From assembly GCA_034509495.1 (NCBI GenBank), contig CM067503.1:24902316-24966315 (forward strand): a DNA stretch of 64,000 bases, written 5' to 3'. A model generated the notes under the pieces. It had not been told where the DNA came from. It did no database searches and was given only the letters and a program-made list of their open reading frames with translations. Positions 11,395 through 23,157 of this stretch are shown here, one piece after another. Position numbers and translations under genes: made by a program. Positions within the stretch are counted from its first letter, which is position 1; each line of letters opens with the position of its first letter. This stretch comes from Acestrorhynchus altus (Eukaryota > Chordata > Actinopteri > Characiformes > Acestrorhynchidae).

Positions 11395-12114
11395 CAAATT
11401 TCTCATGATAACAAACAGTATGTCCCTACAATGAGATGAAAACATGATCTGAACTTGCAGGGATGTTTTATTGTACAGTAAAAGTGACCGAATTTGATTT
11501 ATTTAATATTAAATATTCTTTAGTAACTCATAAGCTATAACAATACACAATAAAAGTTGTAGCACCAACATAGAACCAAGCAACCCAATCAGGAGTATAG
11601 CGGATTCCTTTGGAGCCCTCAGATTCACATTGTCTTTGCTTACATAGATTCATCTCACTCCAAAAGTGAGTATCATCTCTGCTTCTTACAGATAGAACAC
11701 TACTACTTTAATTTGCCAATACATTCAAATGAATGAAGCTTGGTTTTCAAACTGTGGTTCGTGTGCCTCTGGTGGTACATAACGCATCTCAAGGTGGTAA
11801 ACCAGGTTGTTTATGTTCAGATTTTTCTGTTTTGTTTCGTAACATAAACTTTTCATAGCATTACATCTGTTCATGCTTAGTGATTATTTCAGTAGAGCCT
11901 GTGAGTAAGCCCACACTTCAGTTCTTCACTATCATAACTATAATCATTATTAATATTACTATAGTACCATAATTATTAACATCAGTCGACAGTAGATTCC
12001 TGTGGGAAGTCCTCTGTATATGAAGTAATTCACAATAGTTTGGGCACTGGGATTTACTTTAGTGATGTGTCCTCTGTCTCAAGCTTTCTGTAGGCCTAGC
12101 CTGCATATTTTAGA
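11394..12114. other. non-coding DNA, nothing recognised
   Basis: AT-rich, with scattered ATTATTA-type runs at 11930-11975. No gene or known repeat. Confidence 0.5.
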
Positions 12115-12240
12115 GCTTTCCCTGCTCCCACCACAGCTGATTCAACCAATCAGCTCATTAACAAGCTCTTCGGGGTTACAGCTAAAACATGCAGGACAGG
12201 GGTACCTCCAGGACCAGGGTTGAGAAACACTGGTCTAAGG
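12115..12240. mobile_element. dispersed fish repeat fragment
   Basis: Contains CTGATTCAACCAATCAGCTC, ATTAACAAGCTCTTC and then ACATGCAGGACAGGGG, ending in CCAGGACCAGGGTTGAGAAA. I recognise this phrase order from a widespread non-coding fish repeat of the type that reads 'ctccaggaccaggattgagaa'. Only one clear copy is present, so family membership cannot be checked inside the window. Confidence 0.45.
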
Positions 12241-12349
12241 AGTTTGAGAACCACTTGTTTAAATGATATCTTAGTGTGTACATTTATCGTGAACTATTAT
12301 GTCAGGAGATGGCTTGGGAACACCCACACCTCTATAACTTGTGAGGTTG

Positions 12350-12830
12350 AACACTGGCCAGTGTGCTGATGGCAAGATGCATGAATTATTGGATTAAGGC
12401 AAAGCATGATAGTGGGTGCCATTTGACTTTCCTTGATCCACAGTGTAACGTGTACCCTTGGAACATCATTTTGACTTGATGGCGCAGTGCATTATCCTGG
12501 TGGAATATCCCTGTGAGGGTACATGAAGTGCAGGAAAGGCTGCAAATGGTGAAATGGCACCAGCCAGTGACATGTTTTGGTGGACTAGTGGACCCAAACC
12601 ATGCTACTTGAATACACACCAGACCAGTATGGAACCACCACCAGCCTGCAAATGATCTCTTGTTGGCTGACAGGGGTTCATGGCTTCATGGTATCTGTGT
12701 CACACAAAAACCCCACAATCAGCCTGCTCACACAATTTTATAGGTGGAATGTCCCATTCATCCTGTACCCATTATTATGCCTCACTCAAATTCAACATCA
12801 TTATTCATGTGGCTTTGCAATGGGCTAATG
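12350..12830 (-). other. possible decayed transposase sequence
   Basis: The minus-strand frame at 12386-12619 includes GIFHQDNALRHQVKMMF, which resembles the second catalytic block of mariner/Tc1-like transposases (F-x-Q-D-N-A-x-x-H). No further transposase motif or terminal inverted repeat could be matched on either side, so the call is tentative. The right half (12620-12830) is unexplained unique DNA. Confidence 0.25.
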
Positions 12831-13336
12831 TTCAGCTTCACTCATAAGATAACTCCGTGTCGGTGTTTCCAAGCTGTCCCCTGAGGGAATACTGCTTCAT
12901 TATCAATTTACATACTGAATTTCCATGACTTTTGGCAGCTTACATCACACAAGTCTATGTCCACACAGACATAATTATAGTTGAGAATTGAAGCTGGGCC
13001 TCCAGTGAGAAAATTAACTTAGAAATATAACAACTGATTAAGCTGGTTGAGCATCTTAGCTCTAGTTTAATGTTAAGTTAATCTTAACTTCACTGTGCAA
13101 TAGTATCATCTTACATTAGCATGTATAGCAACCTTGTTATTTAGATTTTTAAGTGTTAATCAACAGAAATATGTTGATGAACACTTTCACAGGATGCAGC
13201 AAAGGGAATTTTTGAAAGCTCAAAACTTCAGGATGCTTATGTGGTTTCTGACACTTTATGAACCTGACACTTGAAGCCTGAATTTTTCCCATTTTTATAT
13301 ATGTTTTCTGTCAATCAAATCATACACGAAGATTTG

Positions 13337-13338
<2 letters not shown>
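12831..13338. other. non-coding DNA, nothing recognised
   Basis: AT-rich DNA without recognisable features. Confidence 0.5.

Positions 13339-13404
<66 letters not shown>
13339..13404. repeat. (TG)n microsatellite
   Basis: About 33 TG units, flanked on the right by balanced unique DNA. Confidence 0.98.
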
Positions 13405-13407
<3 letters not shown>

Positions 13408-14099
13408 TACCGCCTGTTCCTTGTACAGAAGTGACAGGCCATATGCTATCATTCCTCAGCCTCTCTCAGGCCTGACGCTGAATGAATTTATGAGCATCTT
13501 TTTCCTTTTTTCCTTGCTTTGCCACTGCTGCCTAAAAAGCCTTCTCCTTTTCACCGGAGGCTTGTCACACAGATACCCCTTCACCCCCCAGTCGCACCCC
13601 TCCAACACCCCAGCCACCAAGCTTTATGATGGAAACCGATACAACTCTATGATAGAGTTACAGGATAAATTATTCACGCTTTGAACACACTCTGCCTGGC
13701 TTTCTTGGAGGACATCCATTTTACAAAACCACCCTCCATATCCACCCCTCCAACTGCCCCAGGCTGCAATGCTTTTAATTGATCTGTCCCTCCACAAGTC
13801 CATGGAAGACACGTCTGTGTGAGATCCTGCATTTATAGACACTAAAGTGTAGGTAAAACTAAGGTGTAGTTTAAACACCACACCTAACCCTAACCTTAAC
13901 CTTAACAAATATCTGACTGCATGTGCGTCCCCATAATGTAAACAGAACCTTTTGAGTAACCCTTCTTTTTAAGAGTGTAGGTGTGCCCAAACTTTTGGCT
14001 GCTCCAATCACACAATGCCATATTGTCTGAACAGGTCATGCACTGAGGATATGTCCGTTCTCTATGCGCTGTAATGCCACTTCCAGCTGCTTGGATGGA
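13405..14099. other. non-coding DNA, mixed
   Basis: Repeat-free, balanced DNA to about 13830. Then come a short telomere-like CCTAACCCTAACCTTAACC stretch at 13883-13905 and a phrase GTGCCCAAACTTTTGGCTG at about 13983-14001 that recalls transposon ends in fish. No gene is seen. Confidence 0.4.
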
Positions 14100-14410
14100 T
14101 CCTTAATTGAAAAGAATCTTGGCCTGAGCAAAAGTCATTGGACAGAAGTCACCCAGTTCCCCAAGAGGAATAAGTAATGAAAAGAAAATAGCTTCTCTCC
14201 TCCTTAATACCTGTTGAAGCCATAAAGAATAACAGAGAGGCGGGGATATAATAGACTTAGCCATGGCGAGTGGGCGGATAACTTTCATATTACATCGTCC
14301 ATCTGCTAAGAAGGTTCTGCGATGAGAAAGTCAATTGGATTAAATGTTATTACCATTCTGCTCTTGGCCGGCTGTTCGGGAAGGACCGTAAGGTGGCAGT
14401 TCATATAGCA
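14100..14410. other. repeat-free block, possible conserved non-coding element
   Basis: Complex, balanced sequence without simple repeats; a 61-codon minus frame (14103-14288) lacks any motif. Candidate regulatory DNA by exclusion only. Confidence 0.22.
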
Positions 14411-15274
14411 TTTTTTTTCTTTCAGATTTATTTGCAGATTAAAGGGTTATTTTTACCTTGCTGTAAGTTTCAGCCTTTTTGGATCTGAAAGCCATGAGTG
14501 GGGTTTTTGTTAAAACAAACAGTGGGGAAAGGTAGAGCAGACATGCTGGAGACTGGAGAAGATAACTGATGAGTCTAGCAGTGCAGAAGGAGGAATAACA
14601 GAGGCCTGCTGTAATGTGGTCTTTACGCAGAGGGACAAGCAGAACCCATTCAGGGGAGATTTGGGGGAACCACACGTGAGCAGGCTTTAAAACAGAACCT
14701 TTCAGAACTCAATAAATCACACAGCTGATGGTTAATGAGCTTATTTTAACGTCCTGCACAGAGGAAATCTCGTGTGGGCTGGGTATTCGGTGCAGTCCGG
14801 TCATGACTGGAAAGGAATTTGTAGAGCTTTCCTTAAAAATGAAATACAGTGATAAATTGTAGCCTGTCTCTCTAAGCTCTGCCCACTAATGTGCTATTCC
14901 ATAGCAACTGTTTCCAGAAGGCTGGTAAATTTTATTCACCTCTAATGAGAGACTGTTATTCATACCTCAGTTTATATCACAATACCTACATATACAGTGT
15001 TATTAATATTCACCCTAATGAGAGACTGGAACCCATTGAGTTGGCCACTGCTCATCAAGTGTGTTGTCTCTTGTCTGCTTACAACACAACCATGAAAATA
15101 TTGCATGGCTTAAAACATGACTCTGCCTAAAGTCATGCCACTCATGATTATGGTAGCCTATGTCTTCTAAATGTTCTTCCTATAATTTAAGTAAGTGTAA
15201 CCTTTCATAGTTGTGCATAATATTTGTTCATAAGTTTTTGGATGGAAACCTGGCCTGAGACTTCTGAGAGACTT
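14411..15274. other. non-coding DNA, nothing recognised
   Basis: No gene or repeat recognised. CCTCTAATGAGAGACTG (14939-14955) and a near copy at about 15012-15027 are a short direct repeat. Confidence 0.5.
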
Positions 15275-15460
15275 CTGTTTCAGTTCCTCACGGTGGTTCT
15301 TTCTTATGCTCTTAATCTCCTTTTGAATCTCAAATTAATTGGTACTTTAAGATCTCAGTGGTTCTTCCTGTCTATGCTTCTTCCTTATGTTTCCCTGTTG
15401 AGCCTCAGTTCCTCTCTGGGGTTCTTTCTCGTGCTTCAGGGTGGTTCTCCATTAAAGTTT
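15275..15460 (+). repeat. degenerate internal repeat related to the 'GGTTCCTCTCAAGG' family
   Basis: A CAGTTCCTC...GGTTCTTTCTT/C-type unit appears at about 15283 and 15403, with a shorter copy at 15357. The wording (GAGCCTCAGTTCCTCTCTGG) is close to GAGCCTTGGTTCCTCTCAAG in the SINE-like repeats at 54.8 and 58.7 kb, so this is probably a decayed relative. The 188-codon plus frame beginning at 15358 crosses it and has no protein motif. Confidence 0.35.
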
Positions 15461-15974
15461 CAGGGGTTAATCTTCATGTTCTTTCTGAGATAGTCTATCT
15501 CATCTCAGATACTTTGCAAGGTTTGACTCAAGCAAGATACTGTGCTCCTGCTACTGTGCATCTATGGAATGGCCACCTGGTGGTTTTCCATCCCTTCTTG
15601 GAATATTGTCAATATTTATTCACCACTGCAACATTGTTTATGACCAGAAACTTGCGAGAAAACTACCAAATCCAGTTGGTGCAACGATCTGGCCTTCAAG
15701 CTGCCCATTTTGCCTACATTTGGACTGTTAGAACTGACTTATTTACTTACCCAAACCTGGTGAGAGTGATCAGTAACAAATGGATCTTACCTTTTTTTTT
15801 TTTTTTTTTTGAGAGGTGGGGTGTCTGTGGGGGGTTACTGGCAATTGGCAACTGTTTTGGGTCTCCACACTGCACATTTGGGACTCTGGTGTATGTGTTT
15901 TGGCATGTGTGTGTGTCTGTGTAAGCACTGTTGCAGTATGGTGGGTTTGGATACATTCTTAAAAATCCACACAC

Positions 15975-15976
<2 letters not shown>
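15461..15976. other. non-coding DNA with a T-run
   Basis: Includes a pure run of about 19 T at 15792-15810, which could be the reverse-complement tail of a minus-strand retroposon, though no body could be matched to its left. Otherwise nothing is recognised. Confidence 0.4.

Positions 15977-16007
<31 letters not shown>
15977..16007. repeat. (AC)n microsatellite
   Basis: About 15 AC units, with a short preceding ACACACCTAC variant. Confidence 0.95.
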
Positions 16008-16009
<2 letters not shown>

Positions 16010-16097
16010 GATGGAAAATCTCTCTCTCTCCTCAGTAAATGATGCGGTTCAGCAAAAGACAAGCAGCCATGAACAAATCCCTCACTCATTCATCACC

Positions 16098-16279
16098 ATT
16101 CTCCCTCTCTCTCTCTCTCTCTCGCTCTCTCTCTCTCTCTCCTTCTCTCTCTCTCTATCTATCTATCACTTTCTTTTGTTTTGCTTTCTGTCTCATTTTT
16201 CAATCTTTCTCCCCTTTCTCATTTATCTCTATTTATCTTTTCTTTCTCTCACTTTCATTTTATGTTCTTTCCTTTTTCT

Positions 16280-16319
<40 letters not shown>

Positions 16320-16420
16320 TCTCATTTTCTTTGATTCTAACTCAATTCCTGCTTTCTTTCACCTTTTGTGTCATTTCTTGAGCTGTCTCCTATATTCCTT
16401 TCATTCATGTCTCCCAGTTG
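16098..16420. repeat. polypyrimidine tract with (CT)n and (TATC)n
   Basis: C/T-biased plus strand with CT arrays at 16098-16155 and 16280-16306, each ending in a few ATCT units. The open frames across it are Leu/Ser-rich low complexity. Confidence 0.93.
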
Positions 16421-16541
<121 letters not shown>

Positions 16542-16569
16542 TGGGAAAGTATTTGATACAGTGCCGGAG

Positions 16570-17405
16570 TCATTTTTTTGTAGGTACAGTCATCCTGTCC
16601 CCTTTACAGAAAAGAATATGGTGGTTCCACCCCCATGATTCATGGCAGGGACCGTGTTCTTGGGGTTATACTCATCCAAACATGGTGAGTGAAGTTGATA
16701 CCAAAAAGTTAAATTTTGGTCTCATCTAACCAAATGACTTTCTCCCATGCCTCCTCTGGATCATCTAGATGGTCATGGGCAAACATGAACATGGGCCTGG
16801 ACATAAACATTTGTATTTAGTATCATTTTAGTAATCTTTGAGACTGTGGTCCCAGCTCTCTTCAGGTCCTCCTGTGTAGTTCTGTGCTGATTCCTGATCT
16901 TTTTCAGAATCATCATTACCCCATGAGAGCTGGCATGGAGCCCCAGATGGTGGAAGACTGACAGTCATCTTCTGTCCCATTTTCTAATAATTGTGCTAAC
17001 ACATTGCCTTCACACTAAGCTGTTTGTCTTTTGTCCTGCAGCCCATCCCAGCCTTGTGCAGGTCTACAATTTTGTCCCTGGTGTCCTTAGACAGCTCTTT
17101 GTTCTTTGGTGGAGATGTTGGAGTATGCTTGATTGAGTGTGTGGACAGGTAAGACACCTGATCATACAGGTAACAAGTTCAAACTGGTGCAATTAATACA
17201 GGTAATAAGTATTAATAGGAGGCCTTCTAAAAGAAAAGGTCTGTGAACAGGCCAGACAACCATACAATTTTTGGAAAATTGGAAAATCCACATACTGGAT
17301 TTGTTTAGATTCGGTCTCACACAGTTGAAGTGTACCTATGATTAAAAAAAATGAGAGAGTTCTCCATTCTTTGTAGGTGGGAATACTTGTAGATATCACA
17401 TACTT
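16570..17405 (-). pseudogene. Tc1-like transposon relic A
   Basis: On the minus strand this follows the order of the Tc1-like copy at 23158-24268. The shared wording includes CAGGTCTACAATTTT, CCTGGTGTCCTT and CATCTGACCA/CATCTAACCA-type blocks, plus ATCCTGTCCCCTTT at the left. These correspond to the N-terminal helix-turn-helix region and the middle of a DDE transposase that cuts and pastes its element. The left part, which should hold the C-terminus and one inverted repeat, is missing and ends at the preceding GA array. At the right, AGTTGAAGTGTACCTATGAT belongs to the terminal region of the same subfamily. Stops and indels break every frame. It is in the same orientation as copy B, 6 kb away. 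Confidence 0.65.
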
Positions 17406-17990
17406 TTTCCCCCCAGTGTGTGTGTGTGTAGTCTCCCATGCCAGTTCTACATTTGTGGACAGCATGTTTTGGTGCCTCATGGCTGCCGTGGTTTTGTACA
17501 TAAATAAATACTCATCATTGCTGATCTTCTGCTCTGTATGAAACCTGAAGGAATGTAAAAACATGGTTGCAGTTGAAATCCAGCCTCTAATCACACTACA
17601 CACAAAGCCTCTTCTACATCACTATGCTCTCAACTCACATTTATACTGTCCAGCAGTGGAAACAGTGTGGATCTTCACAGATCAACCATATAATTGTCAC
17701 CAAACAGACAATCAAACCCACCACCTACACATTTCATAATATTGATTCATTTATAGCATGCTGGGTATTATACAACCAACCATTGAGGTGATGATGTACA
17801 TTTAACACATTCCACTGGTACCACACCCACAGCTTGTCCAGGTGCTGATAAGTAATGCTGATTATTATCCAGTGGCTATGTTGTTGCTATGACACAGTCA
17901 GTAACATAGTGGCTGGGCTGCAAAAACACTACCCAGAACTGTGGCAATAATCCAGCAATTTTTAGAGTGTATGTTTGAGCTTTCTCTGTT
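17406..17990. other. non-coding DNA, nothing recognised
   Basis: The minus frame of 136 codons at 17193-17603 starts in unique DNA and runs into the Tc1 relic; no domain is seen. Confidence 0.5.

Positions 17991-18033
<43 letters not shown>
17991..18033. repeat. (AC)n microsatellite
   Basis: About 20 AC units with one AAAC interruption. Confidence 0.96.
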
Positions 18034-18223
18034 GTCCCAAGTGTCCAGCAGTGATCACTTCTTCCGGCAACGCATATACACATACACTCTTACAGCAGTA
18101 CATAAACCTCACTCGACCTTGGCTGGTGCCCAGCTCCACCGAGCTCTATTCCCCTAAGAGTGACAAATATGCTGTGAAAACAGCCACTAATGATATGGGC
18201 TCATATGGGCTCTATATGAGGCT

Positions 18224-18257
18224 CTGTGTGTGTGTGTGTGTGTGTGTGCGTGCGTGC

Positions 18258-18295
<38 letters not shown>

Positions 18296-18301
18296 GTGTG
18301 A
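18224..18301. repeat. (TG)n array with TGCG interruptions
   Basis: TG units with an inserted (TGCG)3-4 block at about 18247-18262. Alternating TG/CG is the classic Z-DNA-prone composition. Confidence 0.97.
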
Positions 18302-18954
18302 GCATATGTGAGTTCACTCCAACCCCCTTCCTACTGGCACTGCCACCAGCCCTGGCATGAAAGACAGTGACAGATAATGCAGAGGTGAGGGACCAGGGGA
18401 ATCCTGCAACAATAACAGGGTCTGGATTAAATCACAGCCATCACACACCTGACAATTACACTCCCTCAGCATCAACTACAGACCTGCACATTAAAGTGGT
18501 AGTTTGATAAAAACTAATTCCCCAGCTACAATTTGATGTTCTAATAACACTAATATTCAGAGGGAAACTCAAATAGCATTAATATTCAGAATGAAGTTCT
18601 AATAAAATTCATATCCAGAAAAACACAATCATTAATAATTATAATGTATACATTTGTAAAAAATATATATGTCTTACAAAATATCATTATTAATATATAG
18701 TTATTTGTTAATAAGTATAAACAGAAATAAAATGGCAATGTGACAGGTGCTACTCAACAGTGCTTTAGTTAAAAAAGAGTAGCAAAACCCCCTGAAAACT
18801 GATTTTTTTGTTGATATGTAGGTTTATTATTATAAATGACCACAGTTTGTGGAAATCTTTATAAATGATTTCTCTCACTGCAAAGAACATGACTCAGGAT
18901 GTTTCCCTAGGCAGATCCAGCAGGAACATTTTCCTTCACTTTTGTAAACACAGC
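18302..18954. other. non-coding DNA with a degenerate short repeat
   Basis: At 18536-18630 an AATA(A)CACTAATATTCAGA-like unit of about 35 bp occurs two to three times. Otherwise AT-rich and featureless. Confidence 0.45.
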
Positions 18955-19255
18955 AGTCATTCCTTGCAGGCTGAGTTGTCTTTGAGGTTTGTTGAGATTT
19001 ACTCTCGATGATTACGCCGATGGTTTGTGTCATATTGCAGCAATCAAATGCAGGGAAAGGGCTGTAGTGGAAGTGGGCAGTGTCAGGCCAGAGCAGCGGA
19101 TAGTGGCTGATCTTAGACAGAGCTTGTGCTCCGTTATGACAGGACCCCCTCTGCTAACTGCGCACAATCAAAGCCCTGGCTCCTAAGCCAATCACACACA
19201 CCACCCGCCTGACAAGCTAGGTCCTATTGTTTAGACAAAGAGCAGCACCCGGATA
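18955..19255. other. repeat-free block, possible conserved non-coding element
   Basis: About 300 bp of balanced, complex DNA between AT-rich stretches, with a 65-codon plus frame (18989-19186) that shows no motif. The contrast with the AT-rich flanks is seen; conservation is inferred. Confidence 0.3.
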
Positions 19256-19520
19256 AGCCGGAGGCCAGAGGCCAGAGTCTGTGTCAAAATACAGCTGATT
19301 CTGTACTTTCATCAGGAAAGGCTTCCTACATAAACTGTGCACAATGTGTAGAAATCCATAGTCTAACACAATGCATTTGTCATCGTAAGTGCATGACAGA
19401 AAAAGCCAATGACAAAATGCACTGCAAAAAAGCATGTAAATATAAAATGCAAATATACATAATGCAATACATAATTGCATGTTAAATACAGTACTGCTTG
19501 AAATTTTTTTTTCATTTGTA

Positions 19521-19945
19521 TTACATACAAAATATAGTGTAATAATGTCAATTACATATATACAATAGTATAATAATGTCAAAGTATAATACAATACAAT
19601 AATACTCTCTATTAAATACACAATATTTAATAATGCCCATTATGTATGCATTTTAATGTAATAATGTCAATTACATATACAATATAGTGTAATACCATTT
19701 ATTGTGTGTACAATATAGTGTAATACTGTTTAATACATATACAATATAGTGTAATAGTATCTATTGTGGATACAATATACTGTAATATTGTTTTTTACAT
19801 ATACAATATAGTGTAATACTGTCTATTATGTATACAATATAGTGTAGTAATGTCAATTACATATACAATATACTGTAATATAGTCTTTTCTATCTATAGT
19901 GTATATAGTGAATTTCATATATATAATATAGTGATGTCAATTATG
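19521..19945 (+). repeat. AT-rich minisatellite, 31-bp unit
   Basis: The word ACAATATAGTGTAATA recurs at an exact 31-bp spacing through the best part (19678-19870), with the rest of the unit (for example CTGTTTAATACATAT) variable. Roughly 12-13 units are present, more decayed at both ends. The 134-codon minus frame at 19217-19621 partly overlaps this and is an artefact of AT-rich DNA. Confidence 0.9.
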
Positions 19946-20784
19946 TATAAAACACAGCATCATAATACATATATAATAAATAATAATGTATATTACTTTT
20001 AATGCATGTCATGCATGATGCTATATATTATTGCAAGCAGAATCATAACAAAATATGATAGAATACAGTATATATAAACCCTGATTTTGTTGCATGAATA
20101 TTCCATGCCTTCCAACTGATGCATGCCTTAGACAAAGCTTGTTTTCTTTGTGTGATGACGGGCCTCATATGATCTCTCACAAAGCCTGCTGTGTGATGGT
20201 TAAATGCTCTCCAAAAGTAGGACTCATCTGTTAATATGCAGCAGGGACTCCTGCAATATTTACATGTTTGTGCTCATAATTTCCATCTGCTTTATTGGAA
20301 CAATCAGCTGCACTGGGAGAGAAACAAAAAAGGATTTCTTTAAGTTGCGCTCAACTTGTGTTGCGTGATTAGAAGCTGCTTTTGATTAGCCTCAGCTTGG
20401 GAGGAAAAAAAAATGTTTTGCTTCTCTGTGTAGCCTTGTTGCTGTTCTGCTGGACTGGCTGGATCCGTGCTACATTTCAGAGAGGTTCCCTCAGCATGGG
20501 TATAGTAACACAGCACTGTTTGGGATGGTCACACACACAATCACTCACACACACACTAAATGCCAGCTGAGACTGCTCAAATGTGCCCCCTGGCAAAGCA
20601 CAGTTTAATCTAATATTCATCCATGCTGGAGTGTGTTATACTAAACACACACTCAATAATCTTCTATTGAACTCACTGATAACCTGCATATGCTGGTCAA
20701 AGATGCATCTTTATCATACAGTTCAAATACATCAAATAATAGCTACTATTATACATTCACAACGAACTATTAAATATATACAAA
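19946..20784. other. non-coding DNA, nothing recognised
   Basis: No gene or repeat recognised; a 62-codon plus frame at 20382-20570 and a 74-codon one at 20583-20807 lack motifs. Confidence 0.5.
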
Positions 20785-20890
20785 TTATTATTCAGTATCT
20801 ACTATGAATGTTCTGTATCAACTGTACTGTGATTAAGGTAATTCATGATTATGTTTCTACTACTTATTATTCAGTATGTCAGTATTTACT
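20785..20890 (+). repeat. short copies of the TTCAGTATCTACTATGAAT word family
   Basis: Contains TTCAGTATCTACTATGAAT at about 20791-20809 and decayed relatives to 20890. The same word forms a larger array at 51180-51535 and a smaller one at 42640-42780. Confidence 0.6.
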
Positions 20891-21017
20891 AGTGGGTAAG
20901 TTCCAGATTGCCTGATAAGCATCTTTGTAAACTTTCATATTTGAGTGTGGCTGAAAATAACATACGATCCCTGTTTCATTATGAGTGGAAGGAAAATATG
21001 TTGTTTTTTTTTTTTTG

Positions 21018-21235
21018 CAGGGGAGTGCGGTCTCAAGAGGCAGTGTGAGAGGTGATATTGATGGCTGAAGGGCACGGGCTGGGCGTGGGCCAGGCGCGGG
21101 GCAGGCAGGATGAAAGCCCAGCCGTGCGTCCCTGAGGGCGGCGCTGGAGCCAAGCCGGTTTCCCCAGAAACGGGCCGGAAGCGCCACTTTCCCCTGGCGA
21201 GAAGCTTTTCCTGCAAAATAAAGAAATCATTAGGA
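21018..21235. other. GC-rich patch
   Basis: Strongly GC-rich and CpG-containing (GGCGTGGGCCAGGCGCGGGG and nearby) against AT-rich surroundings. Three overlapping minus frames of 65-102 codons exist because GC-rich DNA has few stops; no domain, start context or splice site supports a gene. It could be a small CpG island, promoter-like element or conserved non-coding block. Confidence 0.35.
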
Positions 21236-21484
21236 GGATGACAGCCTGACCAGCAAGATCCTCCAGGGAGAGAAGTGCTGCTGCAGGTTAGAGCTCAATG
21301 CTGAACAAAAAAAACTCCAGCCTCAGGCCAGACATAAACACCACCAGTCTGCAGTACAGTTACAACAGGCTGTTATTTGGTATGAATATTACAAGCTACC
21401 TTATTGACTGAACATACTTAAAAGAAAAAAAAAGACATCACAATAGTTAATTAAAAATGCTTTTACAAAATCGACTATCTCATT
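21236..21484. other. non-coding DNA, nothing recognised
   Basis: No features seen. Confidence 0.5.
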
Positions 21485-21905
21485 ATCTTTAATGAGGCTC
21501 CAAAGAATCTCTAAATAAAGATCTCCAAACTCATTCCCAAAGTTTATTCCAAACCATTTACAAAACGCATTGTCAGATTCATCCTAAAGTAACACCAGAA
21601 CCATACTAAAACTACTCAAATGTCTAAAATCATCCCCCAGCCATCTTAAATATCACCCTAAAACCCAGGACTATTCCCAACCTGCAGACTCCAAACCGAT
21701 TTGATAAATGCATCCAAACAATACCCAAATAATCCCCAAAGACACCATAAAATACTCATCCATACCCAACCTCTCACCAGTCAATGAAATCATCTTCATC
21801 CACTCATCACCTCCAGTTCATCTGTGAAATAATCCCCCAAGTATCCCCACAGTCATCCCCAACCCAAATAATTCCCTGCCCATATTACCATCAGATCATC
21901 CCTGA
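21485..21905. repeat. G-depleted A/C/T tract, probably a degenerate minisatellite
   Basis: The plus strand is nearly G-free over about 400 bp, for example two G in the 60 bases from 21601 and two in the 60 from 21721. Words of the type ATCCCCAAA, CATCC and CCAAACC recur irregularly, as in an old tandem repeat. No coding frame is supported. Confidence 0.5.
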
Positions 21906-22237
21906 GACTGGAAATAGAATTTTGTGTCACAGTTCACTATAATCTACTCAGGTAGATTGAATGCTGATTTCTTTCTATTTTTGAAGTCGAATCATCATGA
22001 AGTCTAATATATGGATCACAGTATGACAACAGCTGATCTGGCTATAAAGTGTACAAAGGTGCTAAAGTGAGCAAAAAAAGAAATATATTTACTGTAAGAG
22101 TTCAGACCTTACAAGTCCAAAACTGAAACTCCAATGTGATGATGTTCATGCTCAGTGGATGTATCTGAAAAAGAGCAAGACAAAAAGAAGCACCGGAAAA
22201 GGGACAGACAGACAGGACAGACAGAAGCAGAAGAGTC

Positions 22238-22239
<2 letters not shown>

Positions 22240-22324
<85 letters not shown>

Positions 22325-22335
22325 TGTGTGTGTGT
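22240..22335. repeat. (TG)n microsatellite with GAG and CGCG interruptions
   Basis: About 48 TG units in total, interrupted at about 22289 and 22308-22314. Confidence 0.97.
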
Positions 22336-22486
22336 CCAGGTGTGTATACTCTGTTGTTGCATGATTTAAAAGAACAGGAATTCCCACCTGCTGCTGCACA
22401 CTCACACAGATTAATGTGACCAACACAAATGAGCCATCAGAGGCCAGCCTGCTGTCCTTTTAAATGGAGACTGATAAAAGACAGAC

Positions 22487-22490
<4 letters not shown>

Positions 22491-22553
<63 letters not shown>
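22491..22553. repeat. (CT)n microsatellite
   Basis: About 31 CT units with one CGCT interruption. Confidence 0.97.
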
Positions 22554-23157
22554 AGACACACACACATGCAAACTAATGCAGCAGCCAGGAGGTCTCTAAT
22601 GTTCTAAGTGTTTCCATGTGTAGCTGCATTTACACGTCTACATCAATTAATGCCTGAGCTCCAGCCTCCACACACTGATTCTATCAGCTACTGACCAGCT
22701 CCTACTGCTGCTTGACCTCCAGTAGACTGTATGCCAGTCATTTCAATCAAGATGACGGAGTTCAAACTGGACAGAGGGGATGAAGATTAGCAACACTGCA
22801 AAACCTACAGTGTCAAGCAACAGTTGCTTTCTCTCCAGCTGGAAAAGTCTTTAGGAACTACTTATGTGATTTGATCACTTTGATCACTCAGAATGAACTT
22901 AACAGACCGCTCACCTCTGCTTATTCATATAATTTTTACTTTCAACTTAAAGCAACATTATAAAGAATTGTTTTTACCTGCTCCTGGGGACCCCATGTGG
23001 TCAGGAAGTATGGCTTTGATCAGGCTTTACACAGAGACTTCTAAACAACCTGAGAGATATAGCCAGATATAACCAGCATATAAATGAGTTAGAGTAATAT
23101 TGCAGAATTTTACACAGATATGACTTGGATTACGCAGTGTTACACAGTTCTCATGTA
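22554..23157. other. non-coding DNA, nothing recognised
   Basis: Repeat-free and fairly balanced at 22560-22760, then AT-richer. No gene is supported. Confidence 0.45.

Noticed and set aside
13883..13905. Interstitial telomere repeat (CCTAACCCTAACC)
   Set aside because: Too short and imperfect; same for 37839-37858. Not evidence of a chromosome end or fusion.
15358..15924. 188-codon plus-strand open frame
   Set aside because: Begins in a decayed repeat, crosses a 19-T run as poly-Phe, and has no domain, splice or conservation support.
19217..19621. 134-codon minus-strand frame with hydrophobic stretches
   Set aside because: Overlaps the AT-rich minisatellite and has no motif.
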